Positions 7,726 through 16,598 of a stretch of DNA of 64,000 nucleotides are shown here, piece after piece. The stretch is from the NCBI RefSeq assembly GCF_013433315.1, contig NZ_WXVV01000023.1:60042-124041 (forward strand), read 5' to 3'. Under the pieces are notes generated by a model that was given only the letters and a program-made list of their open reading frames with translations, did no database searches and was not told where the DNA came from. The translations under genes and the position numbers were made by a program. The stretch comes from Pseudomonas crudilactis (GTDB lineage Bacteria; Pseudomonadota; Gammaproteobacteria; Pseudomonadales; Pseudomonadaceae). How positions within the stretch are numbered: position 1 is the stretch's first letter; each line of letters begins with the position of its first letter.

Positions 7726-9873
7726 TCAAACCCGAAACTGATCCATCAAACTCTGCTGCTGATTCGCCAGACTATTGAGCGACTGACTCACCCGCGCCGA
7801 CTCATTCGCCTGCCCGGACAACGACTCCGTTACATCACGGATCGTCGCCACGTTGTTATTGATCTCCTCGGCCACCGCGCTCTGCTCTTCCGCCGCGCTG
7901 GCAATCTGCAGGTTCATGTCGCTGATCACCGTCACCGCATCGCCAATCTGGCGCAGCGCAGTCACCGCTTGGCCAACCTGTTCAACGCTACCCTGAGCCT
8001 GACGATGGCTGTTGCCCATCGACCCGACCACATCCTGGGTACCGCTCTGCAACTGCTCGATGACCTGACGGGTTTCTTCCACCGACTCCTGTGTGCGGCG
8101 GGCGAGGTTACGGACTTCGTCGGCAACCACGGCAAAGCCACGTCCGGCCTCACCGGCACGCGCCGCTTCGATCGCAGCGTTGAGCGCCAGCAGGTTGGTC
8201 TGTTCGGCGATGGCGCGGATGGTTTCCAGCACGGCGCCGATCTTCTCGCTATTCGCCGCCAGACCTTCAACTTGCACCATCGCTGCGCTCATGTCAGCGG
8301 CGAGGGTGTCGATGCTGGCGGTGGTGCGGTCGATCACGGTCAGGCCCTGGCGGGTGGCGCGATCAGCATCCTTGGCGGCTTCGGCAGCCTGCGCGGCGCT
8401 GCGGGCGACGTCTTGCGCGGTGGCGCTCATTTCGTGGGAGGCCGTGGCAACCTGATCGACCTGGCGGTATTGCTGCTCCATGCCGGCGCTGGTCTGGGTG
8501 GCAATCGCTGAGGACTGGTCGGCAGTGTTGCGCGCATCCTGCACCGAACGTTTCACCTCGGCGATGATCGGCTGCAACTTGTCGAGGAATTTGTTGAACC
8601 AACCGGCCAACTGACCCAGTTCGTCCTTCTTGTCATAGGCCAGACGGCGGGTCAGATCGCCTTCACCGCTGGCGATGTCTTCGAGCATGTGCGCCACGCC
8701 GAGGATCGGTTTGGTCACGCTGCGCGCCATCAGCCACACCAGCAGCAGGCCGATCAACGCGGCCAGCACGCCGAGACTCAATTCGATCAGCGTGCCGGAG
8801 GTGTTGCTCGCGTCCAGTTGTTGTTTGAGCGCTTCGGCGCGGCTGACCAGGACTTTCTCTGGCACATCGAGCAAGACGCCCCACGACGGACCACCCGGAA
8901 TCGGCTGGAACGGCGACAGCACTTTCAACTGGCCGTTGCTGTGCAGGCTGCTCACGCTGGTGCTTGAGGCGAGCTTGCTCAGCAGTTCGGCGCCGCTGAT
9001 TTTGTCGACAGCATCCAGACGCTGGCTGAGTTTGCCGGCATCCGGGCTGTACCCGGCGAGCAGGCCGGCGGGGCTGATGATGCTCACGGCGGTCTGGCCG
9101 TCGTAGAGCTTTTTGCTCGCGCCCTGGCTGATCGCTTGCAGGCTGTTGAGGTTGATGTCGACCGACAGCGAGGCGATGACTTTGCCGTTGACCATCAACG
9201 GGAAGACGATGCTGGTCATCAGCACCTTCTGTCCGTCGATCACATAGAAGTACGGTTCGATCACGCATGGCTTGAGCGTGGCGCGCGGGCAGGTGAACCA
9301 GGCATTGGCCGCTTGGCCGCTGGGGCCGGTGCTGGTGTCGGCCATGTCGCTTTCCGGCAGGGCCATCGAGGTGACCTTGCCCGGTGTTGGTTGCGACCAG
9401 TACAGGGCGAAGCGGCCCTTGTCGTTGCTGCCCAGTTCAGACTGACCGGCGAACAGTTCGTCTTTGCCGTCCAGTGCATTGGCTTCGAACACCAACGACA
9501 GGCCGAGCAGATCCGGGTTGGCTTGCAGCGCCGATTTGACCTGTCGGGTCATGTCTTCGCGCAGATCGAAGGCATCGAGAAAGCGCTTCTCGGCCTGCTC
9601 GCGCAGGAACAACACCTGCCGCGAGAAGCCATGGCCGTACTGATAAGCGTCCATGAACTGCTGGCGGATACCGGCGGCCTGCACTTCACCTTGCGATTCG
9701 ATGCGTGCCTGCGCCGACTCAGTGAGCATTTCCATGCTCGAAGCTTTCACCAGTTCGGAACTGTGCTCCATGCGATACAGCGAAAGACCCACCAACAGGG
9801 TCACGATACCGGCCAGGCACAGGCCGGCGAGCAGGGTGATTTTCCATTGGATGGAAAGTTGTCTGAGCGACAT
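7726..9873 (-). CDS. Methyl-accepting chemotaxis protein, dCache type
   Basis: A 715-residue chemoreceptor. A membrane segment at about 13-33 is followed by a large periplasmic region of about 340 residues whose FYVIDGQKVLMTSIVFPL and SLSVDINL pieces fit a double Cache domain. A second membrane segment (GVLAALIGLLLVWLMA), a HAMP domain (DIASGEGDLTRRL) and the conserved signalling tip EQTNLLALNAAIEAARAG follow. It ends QQSLMDQFRV. The open frame extends 105 codons upstream, but the ATG at 9873 (MSLRQLSIQW) is chosen because it gives a proper N-terminus and lies just downstream of a FliA-like promoter. The ligand is unknown; amino acids, polyamines and organic acids are all possible for this fold. 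Confidence 0.93.
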   Translation of the reverse strand: MSLRQLSIQWKITLLAGLCLAGIVTLLVGLSLYRMEHSSELVKASSMEMLTESAQARIESQGEVQAAGIRQQFMDAYQYGHGFSRQVLFLREQAEKRFLDAFDLREDMTRQVKSALQANPDLLGLSLVFEANALDGKDELFAGQSELGSNDKGRFALYWSQPTPGKVTSMALPESDMADTSTGPSGQAANAWFTCPRATLKPCVIEPYFYVIDGQKVLMTSIVFPLMVNGKVIASLSVDINLNSLQAISQGASKKLYDGQTAVSIISPAGLLAGYSPDAGKLSQRLDAVDKISGAELLSKLASSTSVSSLHSNGQLKVLSPFQPIPGGPSWGVLLDVPEKVLVSRAEALKQQLDASNTSGTLIELSLGVLAALIGLLLVWLMARSVTKPILGVAHMLEDIASGEGDLTRRLAYDKKDELGQLAGWFNKFLDKLQPIIAEVKRSVQDARNTADQSSAIATQTSAGMEQQYRQVDQVATASHEMSATAQDVARSAAQAAEAAKDADRATRQGLTVIDRTTASIDTLAADMSAAMVQVEGLAANSEKIGAVLETIRAIAEQTNLLALNAAIEAARAGEAGRGFAVVADEVRNLARRTQESVEETRQVIEQLQSGTQDVVGSMGNSHRQAQGSVEQVGQAVTALRQIGDAVTVISDMNLQIASAAEEQSAVAEEINNNVATIRDVTESLSGQANESARVSQSLNSLANQQQSLMDQFRV

Positions 9874-9913
9874 GGAGACGTCCTTATTCGATAAATATCT
9901 GAGACTTTGCACT

Positions 9914-9940
9914 GTAACGGCCGTGTTTCGGCTTTCTTTA
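9914..9940 (-). promoter_or_regulatory. FliA (sigma-28)-like promoter for the dCache chemoreceptor
   Basis: On the minus strand the sequence reads TAAA, 15 bases, GCCGTTAC. The flagellar sigma consensus is TAAA-N15-GCCGATAA, so six of eight -10 bases and the spacing match. The expected start of transcription is about 30 bases before the ATG at 9873. Confidence 0.6.
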
Positions 9941-10052
9941 TCCTTGAAACACAATATGGCGGATTGCCGCACCCGAAATCGCCGGCTCACTTTGACACTG
10001 CGACCACTCTGCGGCACAGTGCGCGCCCTTCTAATAAGACCCTCTTTGCAAA

Positions 10053-10075
10053 TCCGCCGGTTAAGCTTTGGCGGA
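10053..10075. promoter_or_regulatory. Palindrome upstream of the antiporter-family gene
   Basis: TCCGCC (10053-10058) and GGCGGA (10070-10075) form an inverted repeat with an 11-base centre, about 55 bases upstream of the next ATG. It could be an operator or an RNA hairpin in the leader; nothing in the sequence decides which. Confidence 0.35.
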
Positions 10076-10128
10076 CTCATTCTGTCTGGCGGTCGGTTTT
10101 CCACCGCAGTGTTTTTCGAGGAAGTGAA

Positions 10129-11445
10129 ATGAATGCAGTCATAGCGGCGGTCGGCGTCATGCTGGTGCTCAGCCTGTCCCGCGTGCATGTGGTGATCGCT
10201 CTGATCGTTGGTGCGCTGGTTGGCGGCCTGACCGGTGGTCTGGGCATCGATGCCACACTCAAGGCCTTCAACAGCGGCCTGGGCGGCGGTGCCACGGTGG
10301 CGCTGTCCTACGCGTTGCTCGGCGCTTTCGCTGTGGCGATTGCCAAGTCAGGCCTGGCCCATGCCTTGGCCGACAAGGCGCTGGCGATGGTTGACCGTCA
10401 ACATGCGACCGGCGGTGGCAGCGTCAAATGGCTGCTGATCGGCTTGCTGTGGGTCGTGGCGATCGCTTCGCAGAACATCCTGCCGATCCACATTGCGTTC
10501 ATTCCGCTGCTGGTGCCGCCACTTCTCTATGTACTGACCAAGCTGCAACTCGACCGTCGCTTGATCGCCTGCGTCATGACGTTCGGCCTGATCACGCCGT
10601 ACATGTTTCTGCCGGTGGGTTTCGGCAACATCTTCCTCAATGAGATTTTGTTGGCGAATGTTGCGCGCAGTGGCGTCGACATCAGCGGCATCAACGTTAC
10701 CCACGCCATGGGCATTCCGGCGCTGGGCATGGTCTTCGGCCTGGCGATGGCGTTCATCACTTATCGCAAACGGCGCGTGTACGACCTGGCGAAGATCGAG
10801 CAGGTCGAGCAAGTGGCGGTGCAGTACAACCCGCTGAGCCTGATGATTGCCGGTGTGGCGATTGCCGCCGCCTTCATTGTGCAGCTGCTGCTGGACTCGA
10901 TGATTATCGGGGCACTGGTCGGTTTTCTGATCTTCTCGGTATCGGGCATCGTGAAATGGCGCGAGACCGATGACCTGTTCACCGAAGGCATGAAAATGAT
11001 GGCGATGATTGGCTTCATCATGATCGCCGCGTCCGGGTTTGCCGAAGTGATGAAGGCCACTGGCGAAGTGCAGACGCTGGTTGAATCTTCGGCGTCGTGG
11101 ATCAATCACAGCAAGGGCATCGGTGCGTTGTTGATGCTGCTGGTCGGGTTGCTGGTGACCATGGGCATCGGTTCGTCGTTTTCTACCGTGCCGATCCTGG
11201 CGGCGATCTTTGTGCCTTTGTGCGTGCAACTCGGGTTCAGCCCGATTGCGATCGTGTGCATCGTCGGCACCGCCGGCGCGTTGGGTGATGCCGGTTCGCC
11301 GGCCTCGGATTCGACCCTCGGGCCGACCTCCGGCCTGAACATCGACGGCCAGCATCACCACATCTGGGACACCGTGGTGCCGACGTTCCTGCACTATAAC
11401 TTGCCGTTGCTGGCGTTCGGCTGGGTGGCCGCGATGGTCCTCTGA
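10129..11445 (+). CDS. Na+/H+ antiporter family protein
   Basis: A 438-residue polytopic inner-membrane transporter with roughly 11-12 hydrophobic segments, of the NhaC-like Na_H_antiporter family (similar to YuiF). Typical stretches are NSGLGGGATVALSYALLGAF and the C-terminal GTAGALGDAGSPASDSTLG. The open frame continues 74 codons upstream, but the ATG at 10129 follows GAGGAAG and starts directly with the first membrane helix, so it is preferred. The true substrate could be an organic cation or amino acid rather than sodium; members of this family are broadly annotated. It is divergent from the chemoreceptor at 7726-9873. Confidence 0.85.
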   Translation: MNAVIAAVGVMLVLSLSRVHVVIALIVGALVGGLTGGLGIDATLKAFNSGLGGGATVALSYALLGAFAVAIAKSGLAHALADKALAMVDRQHATGGGSVKWLLIGLLWVVAIASQNILPIHIAFIPLLVPPLLYVLTKLQLDRRLIACVMTFGLITPYMFLPVGFGNIFLNEILLANVARSGVDISGINVTHAMGIPALGMVFGLAMAFITYRKRRVYDLAKIEQVEQVAVQYNPLSLMIAGVAIAAAFIVQLLLDSMIIGALVGFLIFSVSGIVKWRETDDLFTEGMKMMAMIGFIMIAASGFAEVMKATGEVQTLVESSASWINHSKGIGALLMLLVGLLVTMGIGSSFSTVPILAAIFVPLCVQLGFSPIAIVCIVGTAGALGDAGSPASDSTLGPTSGLNIDGQHHHIWDTVVPTFLHYNLPLLAFGWVAAMVL

Positions 11446-11460
11446 ACCCCGCCGATCTCC

Positions 11461-11549
11461 TGTGGGAGCAAGCTTGCTCGCGAAAGCGGTGTATCAGCGA
11501 CTTAATGGTTGACTGACACGACGCCTTCGCGAGCAAGCTCGCTCCCACA
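11461..11549. repeat. REP doublet (REPIN), TTG subtype
   Basis: Inverted REP pair of 89 bases between the antiporter-family gene and the second chemoreceptor. The left arm has one change (GGGAGCAAGCTTGC instead of GGGAGCGAGCTTGC). Confidence 0.92.
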
Positions 11550-11572
11550 GGGGAATGGGGTAATCCCTTTGC

Positions 11573-11599
11573 TCAACTTTTGTGATGGCGTGCCGTTAA
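11573..11599 (+). promoter_or_regulatory. FliA (sigma-28)-like promoter for the sCache chemoreceptor
   Basis: TCAA at 11573-11576, 15 bases, then GCCGTTAA at 11592-11599. Seven of eight bases match the flagellar sigma -10 element GCCGATAA and the spacing is canonical. The ATG of the chemoreceptor gene follows 45 bases downstream. Confidence 0.65.
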
Positions 11600-11643
11600 A
11601 GCCTTTAACCACGCCAATAAAATCAAAAGAGTGAGCTCCCACA

Positions 11644-13326
11644 ATGCGCCTGAGCCTCAAGGCTAAAGTCCTCTCCCTCGCCGTTCTCCCGGTGTTGCTC
11701 TTTGCCCTGGTCATCAGCCTGACCACGCTGTTCATCCTCCAGGAACAGGCGCACAAAGAGGTCGAACAGACCCGCGAGCGCCTGCTCGGCGATGCCAAAG
11801 CGACCCTGCAAAGTTATGTCGCCGTGGCCATGACCACGATCAAACCGCTGTACGACGCCGCGGCGCCGGGTGACAACGAGGCGCGGGCGCAAGCGATCAA
11901 ACTGCTTTCGGGCATTCGCTACGGCAAGGACGGCTACTTCTTCGGCTACGACTCCGAGACCGTGCGCCTGTTCAAGGCCAACGACCCGGAAGGCGTGGGC
12001 AAAAGCTTCAAAGACAACCGCGACCCGAACGGCGTTTACGTCAACCGCGGCCTGGTCAGTGTGGCGAAGGACGGCACGCACTATCTGCAATACAGCTCGC
12101 CGCTGCCGGGCAATGCGCAGGTGTTGGTGCCGAAACTCGGTTACACCGAATATCTGGCGAAGTGGGACATGGCAGTCGGTACTTCGGTCAACCTCGACGG
12201 CATCGAAGCGCAAGTGGCGTTGGTCGAAGCGCAGGTACAGGAGCGTATGCAAGGCGTGGTGCTGAGCATCGTCGGCGTTGCGGTGGTGGTGTTGTTGGTG
12301 ATTGCGGCGGCGGGAATGCTGCTGGCCAATACCATTTTGCGTCCGCTGACCCTGATGAAAGCCAACCTCGATGACATCGCGGCAGGCGAGGGCGATCTGA
12401 CCCGTCGACTGAATATCACCAGCCAGGACGAACTCGGCGAACTGGCCGGCTCGTTCAACCGCTTCGTCGACAAGATCCATGGCCTGGTGCGGCAGATCAC
12501 CGAGATGACCACGCAACTGACCGGGCTGGTGACGCAAGTGTCCGATCAGGCCCAGCGTTCGGATCAGGCGATGGAGCGTCAGCGCCATGAGACTGATCAG
12601 GTCGCTACCGCGATCAACGAAATGTCCGCCGCCGCACAGGAAGTCGCCAAAAGCGCGCAGAACGCCGCCGTCGCCGCCCAGCAGACTGATGAAGAGGGCC
12701 AGAGTGCCAAGCGCGTGGTGGCCGGCAGCATCAAACAGATCCATGCGCTGGTCGATGACATCCGCAGCAGCGGCGTGTCACTCGACAGCCTGCAGCAGGA
12801 CGTGACCTCGATTGTCGGCGTGCTCGGAGTGATCCGCTCGATTGCCGAGCAGACCAACCTGCTGGCGCTGAACGCCGCGATCGAAGCGGCGCGCGCTGGC
12901 GAGGCCGGACGCGGCTTTGCCGTGGTGGCGGATGAGGTGCGGGCATTGGCCAGTCGTACGCAGATCAGTACCCAGGAAATTCAGGGCATGATCGATCGTT
13001 TGCAGGCGGGCACGCAATCGGCGGTCGAGGCGATGCGCCGTTCCAGCGAAGCGGGTGACGGCACTTCACAGCAAGCCAATCAGGCCGGGGCTTCGCTGGA
13101 TGCGATGGCCGAACTGATCGCGACGATCAACTCGATGAACGCGCAGATTGCCAGTGCGGCGGAAGAGCAGACGGCGGTGGCGGAAGAGATCAATCGCAGC
13201 GTGCATCAGATTGCGGTGGCGGTGGACAGCGTGGCCGATGAGACGCAGCTGGGTGCACAGACTTCGCGTAGTTTGGCGGAGCTGGGGCAGCGCCTGGGCA
13301 AACTCGTGGGTCAGTTCCGTATTTGA
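11644..13326 (+). CDS. Methyl-accepting chemotaxis protein, sCache type
   Basis: A 560-residue chemoreceptor. The first membrane segment (about 10-32) leads to a single-Cache periplasmic domain of about 155 residues containing GKDGYFFGYD and YTEYLAKWDMAVGTSV, features of sCache_2 sensors such as McpP-type receptors for small carboxylic acids. A second membrane segment, a HAMP domain (AGEGDLTRRLNI) and the conserved tip EQTNLLALNAAIEAARAG follow. It ends GKLVGQFRI. The small-carboxylate assignment is inference from the domain type. A good FliA-like promoter lies at 11573-11599. Confidence 0.93.
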   Translation: MRLSLKAKVLSLAVLPVLLFALVISLTTLFILQEQAHKEVEQTRERLLGDAKATLQSYVAVAMTTIKPLYDAAAPGDNEARAQAIKLLSGIRYGKDGYFFGYDSETVRLFKANDPEGVGKSFKDNRDPNGVYVNRGLVSVAKDGTHYLQYSSPLPGNAQVLVPKLGYTEYLAKWDMAVGTSVNLDGIEAQVALVEAQVQERMQGVVLSIVGVAVVVLLVIAAAGMLLANTILRPLTLMKANLDDIAAGEGDLTRRLNITSQDELGELAGSFNRFVDKIHGLVRQITEMTTQLTGLVTQVSDQAQRSDQAMERQRHETDQVATAINEMSAAAQEVAKSAQNAAVAAQQTDEEGQSAKRVVAGSIKQIHALVDDIRSSGVSLDSLQQDVTSIVGVLGVIRSIAEQTNLLALNAAIEAARAGEAGRGFAVVADEVRALASRTQISTQEIQGMIDRLQAGTQSAVEAMRRSSEAGDGTSQQANQAGASLDAMAELIATINSMNAQIASAAEEQTAVAEEINRSVHQIAVAVDSVADETQLGAQTSRSLAELGQRLGKLVGQFRI

Positions 13327-13337
13327 CCGCTTGAGAA

Positions 13338-13517
13338 GCCCCTCACCCTAACCCTCTCCCGGAGGGAGAGGGGACTGACCGAGGTGTCTTGTGTCATCCA
13401 TCGACCTGAGAAATCGAGTCGATTATGGATTCACAGCAGAGCTTTCAGGTCAGTGCATGCCTGCAATATCCCCCAATCAGTCCCCTCTCCCTCCGGGAGA
13501 GGGCTAGGGTGAGGGGC
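13338..13517. repeat. MITE-like intergenic repeat, copy 2
   Basis: It starts GCCCCTCACCCTAACCCTCT and ends with the inverted GAGGGCTAGGGTGAGGGGC. The core contains GAAATCGAGTCGATTATGGA, a diverged form of the 45-base units in copy 1. It fills the gap between two convergent genes. Confidence 0.8.
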
Positions 13518-13533
13518 TTTTGATTTTCAGCTT

Positions 13534-14469
13534 TCAGGGACGATCCCAGTACGGCACTTCGCCGAAGCATTCGACAAAGAAATCAATCACCGTCCGCACC
13601 TTCACCGACAACCTGCGGCTCCCCGGCCACAACACCGCAATCTGCTGCGGCTCCAGGCTGTTCGACACCTGATACTCCCCCAGCACCGGCACCAGCGTGC
13701 CGTCGCGTACCGCTTCGCCAATCAGCCACGACGGAAACATCACCAGCCCCAGGCCTTGCTCGGCGGCTTGGGTAAGGGTGTCGGCGTGGTTGCCAGTGAT
13801 CGGGCCTTTCACCGAGTACGGCGTCCATTCCTCACCATCACGACGGAAAAACCAGCGCTGCTGGCCGGTCGCGCCTTTGTAGGCCAGGCATTGGTGTTGC
13901 GCCAGATCTTCGGGTTTGTGCGGCGTCCCGTGGCGCTTGAGATACGCCGGACTGGCCGCGACCTGAAAGCGATGCGGCGCCAGAATCCGCGCCTGCATGC
14001 TTGAGTCGTGTAATGGACCGATGCGGAACAGCAAGTCCGCGCCTTCCTGCAACGGGTCGACGTAATGGTCGGTCTGCTGGATATCCAGTTGCAGCTTCGG
14101 ATAACGCGCACACAACTGGCCCAGCCACGGCGTCAGATGCCGTTGGCCGAACACCACCGGGGCGTTGATCCGCACCAGACCGGTGGGTTCGCTTTGCTGT
14201 TCCTGCAACGCCTGTTCGGCTTCTTCCAGTTGCACCAGCACCAGCCGCGCATGGTGACCGAGCATGCGCCCGGCTTCGGTCGGCGTCACTGCGCGAGTGT
14301 GGCGGTAGAGCAATTGCTGGTTCAACGCCTGCTCCATCAACTGGATCTGCCGGGAGATCGAGGAGGGTGCCACACCTTCGCGACGGGCCACTTCGGAGAA
14401 GCTGCCGTGATCGAGCACTGCCACAAACAGCCTGAGTGCCTTGAATCCGAGTTCATTGAGCCCGTGCAT
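13534..14469 (-). CDS. LysR-family transcriptional regulator
   Basis: A 311-residue regulator. The N-terminal winged helix-turn-helix (about 5-62) has FVAVLDHGSFSEVARREGV and PSSISRQIQLMEQALNQQLL. The effector domain follows and ends in the typical VKVRTVIDFFVECF. The ATG at 14469 (MHGLNELGFKALRLF) is preferred over an upstream in-frame start. It is divergent from the paired small DMT transporter genes at 14583-15524, which are the most likely target by the usual LysR arrangement. Confidence 0.92.
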   Translation of the reverse strand: MHGLNELGFKALRLFVAVLDHGSFSEVARREGVAPSSISRQIQLMEQALNQQLLYRHTRAVTPTEAGRMLGHHARLVLVQLEEAEQALQEQQSEPTGLVRINAPVVFGQRHLTPWLGQLCARYPKLQLDIQQTDHYVDPLQEGADLLFRIGPLHDSSMQARILAPHRFQVAASPAYLKRHGTPHKPEDLAQHQCLAYKGATGQQRWFFRRDGEEWTPYSVKGPITGNHADTLTQAAEQGLGLVMFPSWLIGEAVRDGTLVPVLGEYQVSNSLEPQQIAVLWPGSRRLSVKVRTVIDFFVECFGEVPYWDRP

Positions 14470-14582
14470 GATGCGTCCTGCTGTGCGTATTGCGCAAAAG
14501 TGTTGTCCGGATGCTCCCATTTATCGCACAGCTTCGCCAGCCGATAATCCGCGCCATCGTTTACTTGAGTGGAATGTTGTTT

Positions 14583-15068
14583 ATGCAGACGTTGGATGAG
14601 GTGAGCGTTAGCGCGCCGGCGACGAAATCCGGATTGCGCTTGTTGTTGCTGCCGCTGGTGATCCTCGCGGGGATGGGCTTGTCGGTGGAGGCCGGATTGC
14701 TTGGGCCGTTGGGTGTGCAGGTCGGACATCTGTGGGCAACCTTGAGCATCTTTGGGGTGGGTTCGGCGATTCTGTTTTTGCTGCTGCTGTTTGCCGGCCC
14801 GCAAAAAGGCCCGGCACTGACCGATCTGCCGCGCTGGCAGTTGATCGGCGGGTTTCTGGGGCCGATGTATGTGGTGGTGCTGACGTTGGCGACACCGCAT
14901 ATCGGCATTGCCATGACGATGATTGCGATTCTGTCCGGGCAGGTTGGCAAGAGTGTGTTGATTGACCATTTCGGCTGGTTCGGGGCGACGCGCAAGAAGG
15001 TCAACGCCGAGCGGTGGCTGGCGTTGGGGTTGATTGTGGCGGCTTTGGTTTTGATTGCGCGGGGGTGA
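14583..15068 (+). CDS. Small DMT-family transporter subunit (DUF606/YdcZ type), first of a pair
   Basis: A 161-residue protein with about five hydrophobic segments, half the size of a full ten-helix DMT exporter. The stretches HLWATLSIFGVGSAILF and IAILSGQVGKSVLIDHFGWF are characteristic of the DUF606 family. The ATG at 14583 is preferred because GTGGA lies at a suitable distance; an ATG at 14574 is the alternative. It is followed after three bases by a second, homologous gene, so the pair probably assembles as a heterodimeric inner-membrane transporter. The substrate is unknown. The divergent LysR gene is the likely regulator. Confidence 0.82.
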   Translation: MQTLDEVSVSAPATKSGLRLLLLPLVILAGMGLSVEAGLLGPLGVQVGHLWATLSIFGVGSAILFLLLLFAGPQKGPALTDLPRWQLIGGFLGPMYVVVLTLATPHIGIAMTMIAILSGQVGKSVLIDHFGWFGATRKKVNAERWLALGLIVAALVLIARG

Positions 15069-15071
15069 GTG

Positions 15072-15524
15072 ATGAGTCTGGTTATTTTGTTGGCGGTGGT
15101 GGTGTTGGCCGGTGCGGTGTTGAGTGTGCAGGCGGCGATCAATGGGCGTTTGGGCGAGAGCGTAGGGGTGTTGCGCAGTAGTTTGCTGACCTTTGTTGTA
15201 GGTGCTGTGACGACGGGGTTGTTGATTTTGTTTTTTGAGCCGGCCCATGCGGTGAGCCTGTTGGATGTGCCGAAGTGGCAGTTGACCGGGGCGTTGTTTG
15301 GCGTGGTGTACATGATGGTGATGGTCGGGGCGGTGCCGGTGGTGGGGACGGCTGTGGCGACGGTGGCGGTGATTGTCGGGCAGTTGGGGATGGGGATGTT
15401 GATTGATAATTTTGGCTGGTTGGGGAATCCGGCGATTGAGCTGTCTGGTTCGCGGATTTTGGCGATGGTGTGTTTGGGGGTGGCTTTGGTGTTTATGTAT
15501 AGGAGTTCGCGTCAGGCTGGGTGA
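15072..15524 (+). CDS. Small DMT-family transporter subunit (DUF606/YdcZ type), second of a pair
   Basis: A 150-residue membrane protein homologous to the gene just upstream. It shares the VGQLGMGMLIDNFGWLG motif, equivalent to VGKSVLIDHFGWFG in its partner. It starts at ATG 15072, with an adjacent in-frame GTG at 15069 as the alternative. The two genes form a close operon. Codon use is rich in G-ending codons and the third positions look relaxed compared with neighbouring genes. Confidence 0.82.
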   Translation: MSLVILLAVVVLAGAVLSVQAAINGRLGESVGVLRSSLLTFVVGAVTTGLLILFFEPAHAVSLLDVPKWQLTGALFGVVYMMVMVGAVPVVGTAVATVAVIVGQLGMGMLIDNFGWLGNPAIELSGSRILAMVCLGVALVFMYRSSRQAG

Positions 15525-15532
15525 GTTGAGTG

Positions 15533-15790
15533 CATATCCGTTGCTGCGGGTGTTGCTGATTAGGGTTCCGCCCTGACGGCGGGTCACCTTTTCCAAACGC
15601 CGAAAAGGTAACCCAAAAGGCTTGCTCCTACGTGCGGCCCGCTCGCTGGAGCTCGGGGTCCCTTCGCTGCGGGATCGATCCGGGCGCAGCGTCTCCGGTT
15701 TGCTTCGCTGCACCTACTCTCGCTGTGTTTGGCTGCGCCAAACGGTCGCTGCGCTCCCACGCCCGGATCAATCCCTCCACTCAGCCTTCC
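15533..15790. repeat. Large intergenic repeat, left copy of an inverted pair
   Basis: It begins CATATCCGTTGCTGCGGGTG and contains CACCTTTTCCAAACGCCGAA and TTTGCTTCGCTGCACCTACT. The reverse complement of 16215-16470 carries the same blocks in the same order with divergence. No convincing coding frame was seen. Confidence 0.8.
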
Positions 15791-15886
15791 GACGTCGCCT
15801 TACAGATCAAGAGCTGCAGCCGAGCTAACGCTCATCCTATTGAGTGGTGAAGAGCGGGTGTTCGGCTTTTGATTTGTGGTGTGTTT

Positions 15887-16161
15887 GCCCCTCATCGGAA
15901 CGCCGCCCGCCCAGCCCTCTCCCGAGGGAGAGGGAGCCGATTTTTGGGCCGTTCAAAATCTGAGTTCAACGCGGTATTTCACGTCGGCGTAGCTCTCCCA
16001 AACAACTCGGTCAGTCCCCTCTCCCTCCGGGAGAGGGCTAGGGTGAGGGGCTTTTGATCTGTTTCAAAACCTGAGTTCAACACGGTATCGCACGTCGGCG
16101 TAGCTTATCCAAACACCACGTTCAGTCCCCTCTCCCTCTGGGAGAGGGCTAGGGTGGGGGG
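15887..16161. repeat. MITE-like intergenic repeat, copy 3 with a duplicated right half
   Basis: It starts GCCCCTCATCGGAACGCCGC (a diverged left end) and carries CCCTCTCCCGAGGGAGAGGG. Two successive right halves end at about 16051 and 16161, each with CAGTCCCCTCTCCCTC and AGGGCTAGGGTG, and each preceded by TGAGTTCAACACGGTAT-type core sequence. It lies between the two arms of the large inverted repeat. Confidence 0.78.
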
Positions 16162-16214
16162 CTCTTGATCTGGCTCTTGATCTTGCTTCGGCTTTTGATT
16201 TTTTGCCCCTTCGG

Positions 16215-16470
16215 CAGGCCGAGCGTAGGTGTTCATCCGGGGGTTAGGCGCGCAGCGCCGTGCGGCGAAGCCGCACACATCGAGAGGAGGTGCAGCGAAG
16301 CAAACCGTAGGCGATGCCCCCGGATGGACACCGTAGCGAGGGAACACTGAGCCTCAGCGAAGTGCCGTACGCCGGGGCAAAGCCTTTTGGGTTACCTTTT
16401 CGGCGTTTGGAAAAGGTGACTCGCTGTAAGAGCGAAACCGCCAGCGGCAACACCCACAGCAACGGATATG
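16215..16470. repeat. Large intergenic repeat, right copy (inverted)
   Basis: Reverse-complement relative of 15533-15790, sharing GGTTACCTTTTCGGCGTTTG, GTGCAGCGAAGCAAACCGTA and the outer end GCAACACCCACAGCAACGGA. Together with the left copy and the enclosed MITE-like block it fills almost 1 kb without a gene. Confidence 0.8.
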
Positions 16471-16539
16471 CCCCCAATCCCAATCCCAATCCCAATCCCA
16501 AACAAAATCAAAAGATCGCAGCCTGCGGCAGCTCCTACA
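16471..16539. repeat. CCCAAT microsatellite and half REP-like element
   Basis: A hexanucleotide tract of about five CCCAAT units lies at 16471-16500. It is followed by AAAATCAAAAGATCGCAGCC and GCGGCAGCTCCTACA, one arm of the inverted repeat seen complete at 1941-2024. Confidence 0.75.
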
Positions 16540-16598
16540 CTGGTTATCAAGGCTTGCCCTTCAAGCCCCAGACAACCCCCACCCAAGGAGTCTGTCCC

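Noticed and set aside
9874..10188. 105-codon N-terminal extension of the dCache chemoreceptor
   Set aside because: It has no chemoreceptor features, runs across the divergent promoter region and precedes a proper membrane-anchor start at 9873.
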